Assembly: GCA_964649825.1 (NCBI GenBank)
Contig: CAZYQW010000084.1
Span: 62,001-126,000, forward strand
Source: CAZYQW01 sp964649825
Lineage (GTDB): Bacteria > Planctomycetota > B15-G4 > JADJEK01
Direction of reading: 5' to 3'
Length of the DNA: 64,000 bases
Shown: positions 60,751 through 64,000 of the stretch, in pieces
Layout of the letters: the number at the start of each line of letters is the position of its first letter
How positions within the stretch are numbered: position 1 is the first letter of the stretch
Notes under the pieces: generated by a model
Seen by the model: the letters and a program-made list of their open reading frames with translations, nothing else
Databases searched by the model: none
Told to the model about the DNA's origin: nothing
Position numbers and translations under genes: made by a program

Positions 60751-61497
60751 ATGTTGCCCCGCGCCGTGCGGTTGATTCGAAACGGGGGGCTCCACCCCTG
60801 GCTCAACATGGCGCTCGATCAGGCGCTGGAGCCGGAGCCCCCCGTTCTCCGTCTCTACGGGTGGGATCCGCCGGGCCTCTCGCTCGGGTACTTCCAGTCG
60901 GCGGCCGGCGTCGACGACGCGGAGTTGGAGCGACGCGGTTGGGTCCTGGTGCGCCGCGTCACCGGCGGCGGCGCGATCTGTCACGACGGGGACGCAACGT
61001 TCTCGCTCATCGCGCGGCCCGACGACCTCGCCTTCGCCGGCTCGATCATGCGCTCCTACGACCTCGTCCATCGCGCCGTCGCGGCCGGGCTGCTCCGACT
61101 GGGCGTCGCGACCCACCCGCGCGAGGAACGCCCCGTCGCTTCCGACACCGGTCGCACGGACGAGTTCGTCTGCTTCCACCGCGCCGCGTCGTTCGACCTG
61201 CTGGCCGGCGACCGCAAGCTGGTCGGGTCGGCGCAGCGGCGCACGAAGGATCGGGTCCTTCACCACGGATCGATTCCGATCGCTCGAAACCGCCTGGCCA
61301 CGCGGGCCACGTCCCTCGAGGAAGTGTTGGGTCAGGTCCCGGCCTGGGACGACGTGGCGTCGGCCCTCGCGGCGGGCTTCGAGTCGGTGCTCGGCATCAC
61401 GCTCGAGCCGAGCGAGCCGGCGCCCACCGAGCTCGATCGGGCCCGCGCGATGGTCGCCTCGCGCTTCGGGACGGACGCCTGGAACCGTCGCCGTTGA
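60751..61497 (+). CDS. Lipoate-protein ligase/octanoyltransferase family protein
   Basis: A 248-residue cytosolic enzyme of the LplA/LipB/LipM superfamily. Seen: LNMALDQAL at the start, RLYGWDPPGLSLGYFQ, RRVTGGGAICHDGDATFSL (about 69-87), a Cys in EFVCFHRAASFDL (about 141), and the acyl-carrier Lys in DRKLVGSAQRR. The Cys in CF matches LipM-type octanoyltransferases, which move octanoate from ACP to lipoyl domains. A ligase cannot be excluded. It starts 31 bp after the SurA-like stop on the same strand. Confidence 0.9.
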   Translation: MLPRAVRLIRNGGLHPWLNMALDQALEPEPPVLRLYGWDPPGLSLGYFQSAAGVDDAELERRGWVLVRRVTGGGAICHDGDATFSLIARPDDLAFAGSIMRSYDLVHRAVAAGLLRLGVATHPREERPVASDTGRTDEFVCFHRAASFDLLAGDRKLVGSAQRRTKDRVLHHGSIPIARNRLATRATSLEEVLGQVPAWDDVASALAAGFESVLGITLEPSEPAPTELDRARAMVASRFGTDAWNRRR

Positions 61498-61574
61498 GTC
61501 CGCGGTGCGACGGACGGCGCGGAGCGCGCTACGATTCGGCGGACGTCTCCCCGGGCAGGAACGGCGCGGCCGCC

Positions 61575-61625
61575 ATGACTCGAATCGGACACCTCGAGCT
61601 CCGCGTGCCGCGTGACGATCGATGA
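61575..61625 (+). CDS. Tiny ORF (16 codons) overlapping the next start
   Basis: ATG 61575 to TGA 61623-61625 encodes MTRIGHLELRVPRDDR, and its TGA overlaps the ATG at 61622 (ATGA). A TACGAT element lies 40 nt upstream. It may be a leader peptide that couples translation, or chance. Confidence 0.2.
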   Translation: MTRIGHLELRVPRDDR

Positions 61626-63277
61626 CGGCGCGGACGCGGACGGTCGGCATTCTCGTGCTCTTGTTGTCGCTGGCGACCGGCGCCGGGGTGTACGTACGCG
61701 GCGCGGATCTGCCCCGAGAGGGTCCGGACCTCAAGCAACGCCCCGACGCGCTCGAGTACGGGGTCGCGGCGCGAACGCTGGCGCAGCGGGGCGCCTACGC
61801 GCTTCCGATCGGTGGCGTCGATTATCCGCCGCGCTACCCGCCGGGCTTTCCGATGCTTGCCGCGCCGTTCGTCCTCCTTCGCGGCGGCGACGTGGCCGGC
61901 GCGCGCGACGCGGCGCTCTGCTTCGGCGTCCTCGCGATCCTGGTGACCGGGTTCCTCGGGTACCTGGCGGCCGGGCTCGCCGGCGCGGTGGGCGCGGCAA
62001 TCGTCGTCGCGTTCTCGCGCGGCGCCGTCGACGCGTCGCGCATCGCGATGAGCGAAACGGCGAGCATGCTCCTGGTCGCGACCGCGCTCGCGGCCGGCGC
62101 GGCCGCGGCCTGGCGGCGACCGCGCGGAGCGGTGCGCGTCTCGCTCCTGTTCGTGGCCGGCGTCGTCACGGCCACGGCGTTCCTGGTCCGATACACGAAC
62201 CTCGCGCTCGTCGTCCCGGTCCTGCTGTTCTACGGCACGCGGCACGCCTACGCGCCGGTGCGGCCCGCGCGGGCGGTCGTCGCGTTCGGACTTCCTGTGC
62301 TCGCCGGCGTGATCGCCGAGCTGGCGCGACACAAGGCGACGTTCGGTGCGTGGCTGAGGGATGGGTACCACTTCTGGGTGCCGGACATCTACGACAAGCC
62401 GGGCCTCGTCTTCTCGGTGCGCTACGCCGTGCGCGGCGTCGAGGGACTGAACGAGCGCGGCAACCTCGCGGTCTACGCCGACGCGCTCTCCGGCCGCGGC
62501 GAGGAGCTCTACCCGGCGCTCGTCGCCGCGGTCGCGCTGCTCGGCCTGCTCCGATCGCTCGTCATCGTGAGGACGTGCCCGGTCGCGCGCTGGCTGCTGC
62601 TGGTGACGATCACGGTCGTCCCCGCGATCCTGCTCTTCCACGTCCTCTACTTCTGGCAGCAGGAGCGCTTCCTGCTGCCGCTGCTGCCGCTGATCGCGGT
62701 CCTCGCGGGGGCGGGCGTCGAGGGCGTCCGCCAAGCGCTGGCGAGGGTCTCGAAGCCGGTGGGGGTCGTCGTCGCGATCCTCCTGATCGCGCTGCTCGGG
62801 CATCAGCTCGGGACGCCGCGGTGGGCGGAGCGGCAGGCGCGGCCGCGGATCCCGCCGCCGCCCCCGCTCACGGCGGTCCTTCCCGGCCTGGACTCCGAGC
62901 TGGCGCGCGATTCGATCGTGATCGTCAACTTCCCCGTCACGTTCGCGATCCCCGCGCTGGGCGAACGTCGCGAGATCATGGTCACGAACCGCGCCGACGC
63001 CGACCCGCACCTGAATCGCATCGCGCTTCACCGGCTCGCCGGCAAGGGCGGACGTACGCCGGGGATCCGTTCATTGGCGGCCGGCGGCCTCCCCGACGCG
63101 GCGGGGCTCGATCACGTCCTTCAATGGGTCCACGAGCGTCGTCCCGCCTACTACGTGTACGCCGCGGCCGAGGCGGCGGGTGGACCGGGGATCGTCGATC
63201 TCTCGACGCGGGCCGACCTCGTCGAGACGATCGCCCGCCCTCCGTTCCTCGTCTACGAGGTCCGAGCGCGCGAGTGA
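61622..63277 (+). CDS. Multi-span membrane protein, GT-C glycosyltransferase-like
   Basis: A 551-residue membrane protein with about nine to eleven hydrophobic spans in residues 5-400 and a soluble C-terminal domain (about 410-551). It opens with a helix, then KQRPDALEYGVAARTLAQRG and VDYPPRYPPGFPML, a layout like the first loop of GT-C enzymes where an acidic residue (Asp42 or Glu44) could be catalytic. Families of this sort move sugars from lipid-linked donors. I cannot name a specific family. It overlaps the 16-codon ORF upstream and is followed 58 bp later by a radical SAM gene. Confidence 0.8.
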   Translation: MTARTRTVGILVLLLSLATGAGVYVRGADLPREGPDLKQRPDALEYGVAARTLAQRGAYALPIGGVDYPPRYPPGFPMLAAPFVLLRGGDVAGARDAALCFGVLAILVTGFLGYLAAGLAGAVGAAIVVAFSRGAVDASRIAMSETASMLLVATALAAGAAAAWRRPRGAVRVSLLFVAGVVTATAFLVRYTNLALVVPVLLFYGTRHAYAPVRPARAVVAFGLPVLAGVIAELARHKATFGAWLRDGYHFWVPDIYDKPGLVFSVRYAVRGVEGLNERGNLAVYADALSGRGEELYPALVAAVALLGLLRSLVIVRTCPVARWLLLVTITVVPAILLFHVLYFWQQERFLLPLLPLIAVLAGAGVEGVRQALARVSKPVGVVVAILLIALLGHQLGTPRWAERQARPRIPPPPPLTAVLPGLDSELARDSIVIVNFPVTFAIPALGERREIMVTNRADADPHLNRIALHRLAGKGGRTPGIRSLAAGGLPDAAGLDHVLQWVHERRPAYYVYAAAEAAGGPGIVDLSTRADLVETIARPPFLVYEVRARE

Positions 63278-63322
63278 CCCCCCGGCACGGTGCACCTCCG
63301 TCCGCGGCGGCTTGGTTTGGTG

Positions 63323-63328
63323 TAGGAT
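63323..63328 (+). promoter_or_regulatory. Candidate -10 element before the radical SAM gene
   Basis: TAGGAT ends 7 nt before ATG 63336, with no ribosome site. This is again the spacing seen at hemE and the TIGR00300 gene. Confidence 0.4.
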
Positions 63329-63335
63329 TTCGTCC

Positions 63336-64000
63336 ATGAGTACGAAAGAGTCCGAGCTGCGTGTCACGCTGGTCCAGATGCCGCGGTGGGAGATCCGGAC
63401 CCCGCCGTTCGCCGTCGCGTTGCTCACGAGCATCCTGCGCAAGCACGAGTTCTCGGTCTTTCCGAAGGACTACGACATCGAGTTCTATCGGCGCGTCGAC
63501 CCGGCAGATCGGTGGGCGTGGCTCGGTGAGAACCCGGTCGACTGGGCGAGCCAGACGCTGTTCGGCGAGTTCATGAAGCGGTACGGACACCTGTTCGACG
63601 ACGTGGTCGACGACATCCTGGCCGACTCGCCGGACGTCGTCGGGTTCTCGGTGAAGGTCTGGTCGCTCGAGTTCTCGCGGGAGGCGGCGCGGCGACTGAA
63701 GCAGCGGCGGCCCGACCTCTACGTCATCTTCGGCGGCCCGGAGATGAACAAGGGCCCCGAGCATCATCTCGACGGCCACCCCGAGGTCGACGCGATCTGC
63801 CGGCAGGAGGCGGACACTTCGTTTCCGTCCTTCTTGAGGAAGTTCGTCGCGAACGGGCGCCGCCCGGCACCGGAGCCGGGGTTCGCGTACCGCGGCGAGG
63901 ACGGGGAGACGGTCGATTGCGGGTCGATCCCGAGCCCGCCGCAGGTGCGGGACTTCCCGCTGGCCGATTTCTCGGACTTCGACTTCGAGAAGTACACCGA
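63336..64000 (+). CDS. Radical SAM protein with B12-binding-type domain (partial, cut by window end)
   Basis: The first 221 codons run open to the window end. The N-terminal part reads LRVTLVQMPRWEIRTPPFAV and continues with DIEFYRR, DVVGFSVKVWSLEFS, LYVIFGGPEMN and LDGHPEVDAICRQEAD, the typical B12-binding-like domain that precedes a radical SAM core in this family. SIPSPPQVRDFPL and DFEKYT are the usual lead-in to the SAM domain. The CxxxCxxC cluster should lie downstream. Such proteins act in methylation, natural product or RiPP chemistry. The 5-prime end is complete. Confidence 0.85.
   Translation, partial: MSTKESELRVTLVQMPRWEIRTPPFAVALLTSILRKHEFSVFPKDYDIEFYRRVDPADRWAWLGENPVDWASQTLFGEFMKRYGHLFDDVVDDILADSPDVVGFSVKVWSLEFSREAARRLKQRRPDLYVIFGGPEMNKGPEHHLDGHPEVDAICRQEADTSFPSFLRKFVANGRRPAPEPGFAYRGEDGETVDCGSIPSPPQVRDFPLADFSDFDFEKYT

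Noticed and set aside
1..64000. Intact novel defence or mobile system
   Set aside because: No transposase, integrase, restriction, toxin-antitoxin or CRISPR gene is intact here; only the DUF499 and DUF4143 relics remain.

Overview
This is a GC-rich, gene-dense chromosomal window from a Gram-negative-type bacterium. The evidence for that cell type is a heptosyltransferase-like enzyme, a membrane-fusion adaptor for export, a SurA-like periplasmic chaperone, lipoproteins and many Sec signal peptides. The most likely phylum is Planctomycetota. This is an inference from the pairing of an ECF sigma factor with a giant Ser/Thr kinase-TPR protein, a DUF1565 secreted protein, several sulfatase-like hydrolases and a TMTC-like TPR membrane protein. 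I have no marker gene that proves it. No rRNA, tRNA, CRISPR array or intact mobile element was recognised.

Layout. 49-4316 (minus): metallo-hydrolase, ECF sigma factor and Ser/Thr kinase-TPR protein. 4439-5482: hemE. 5664-6608: wreck of an AAA_14/DUF4143 ATPase. 6934-9128: divergent SDR reductase and M1 metallopeptidase. 9201-11071 (minus): frameshifted acyltransferase/OlsB-like fusion. 11329-15966: iron(III)-type ABC importer (ATPase, binding protein, fused permease) followed by a formate/nitrite-type channel. 16140-17723: secreted beta-helix protein. 17803-20888: TIGR00300 ornithine cyclodeaminase-type protein overlapping an S9 prolyl oligopeptidase. 20910-24777 (minus): overlapping operon of a glycosyltransferase 9 and two sulfatase-like proteins. 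24954-28349: membrane glycosyltransferase and ugd. 28462-34010 (minus): RG-rich small protein, TPR protein, sensor kinase, transglutaminase. 34110-34943: panB. 34957-40373 (minus): ECF sigma, zinc anti-sigma, membrane-fusion protein, ABC ATPase and two FtsX-like permeases in one operon. 40374-41050: intergenic relic of a DUF499 ATPase. 41051-43128: biotin carboxylase and biotin carrier protein. 43236-52705: signalling cluster (secreted protein, NtrC-like regulator, kinase-like partner, lipoprotein, acidic repeat protein, large hybrid kinase). 52811-58809: secreted subtilase, TMTC-like TPR protein, carboxymuconolactone decarboxylase-like protein. 58983-64000: SurA-like protein, lipoyl/octanoyl transferase family protein, membrane protein, and a radical SAM/B12-type protein cut by the window end.

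The themes are regulation (two ECF sigma factors, one Ser/Thr kinase, three histidine-kinase-type proteins and one sigma-54 activator), envelope and glycan biogenesis, and cofactor or central metabolism (haem, pantothenate, lipoate, acyl-CoA carboxylase). Points worth a second look are two decayed genes of accessory-type families, a sulfatase pair in which one member has lost its catalytic residues, a kinase-like protein without recognisable ATP-binding motifs beside an NtrC-type regulator, a receiver-like domain with Glu in place of Asp, a recurring TANNNT motif 6-9 nt before SD-less start codons, and a stop codon placed in the loop of a shared terminator.
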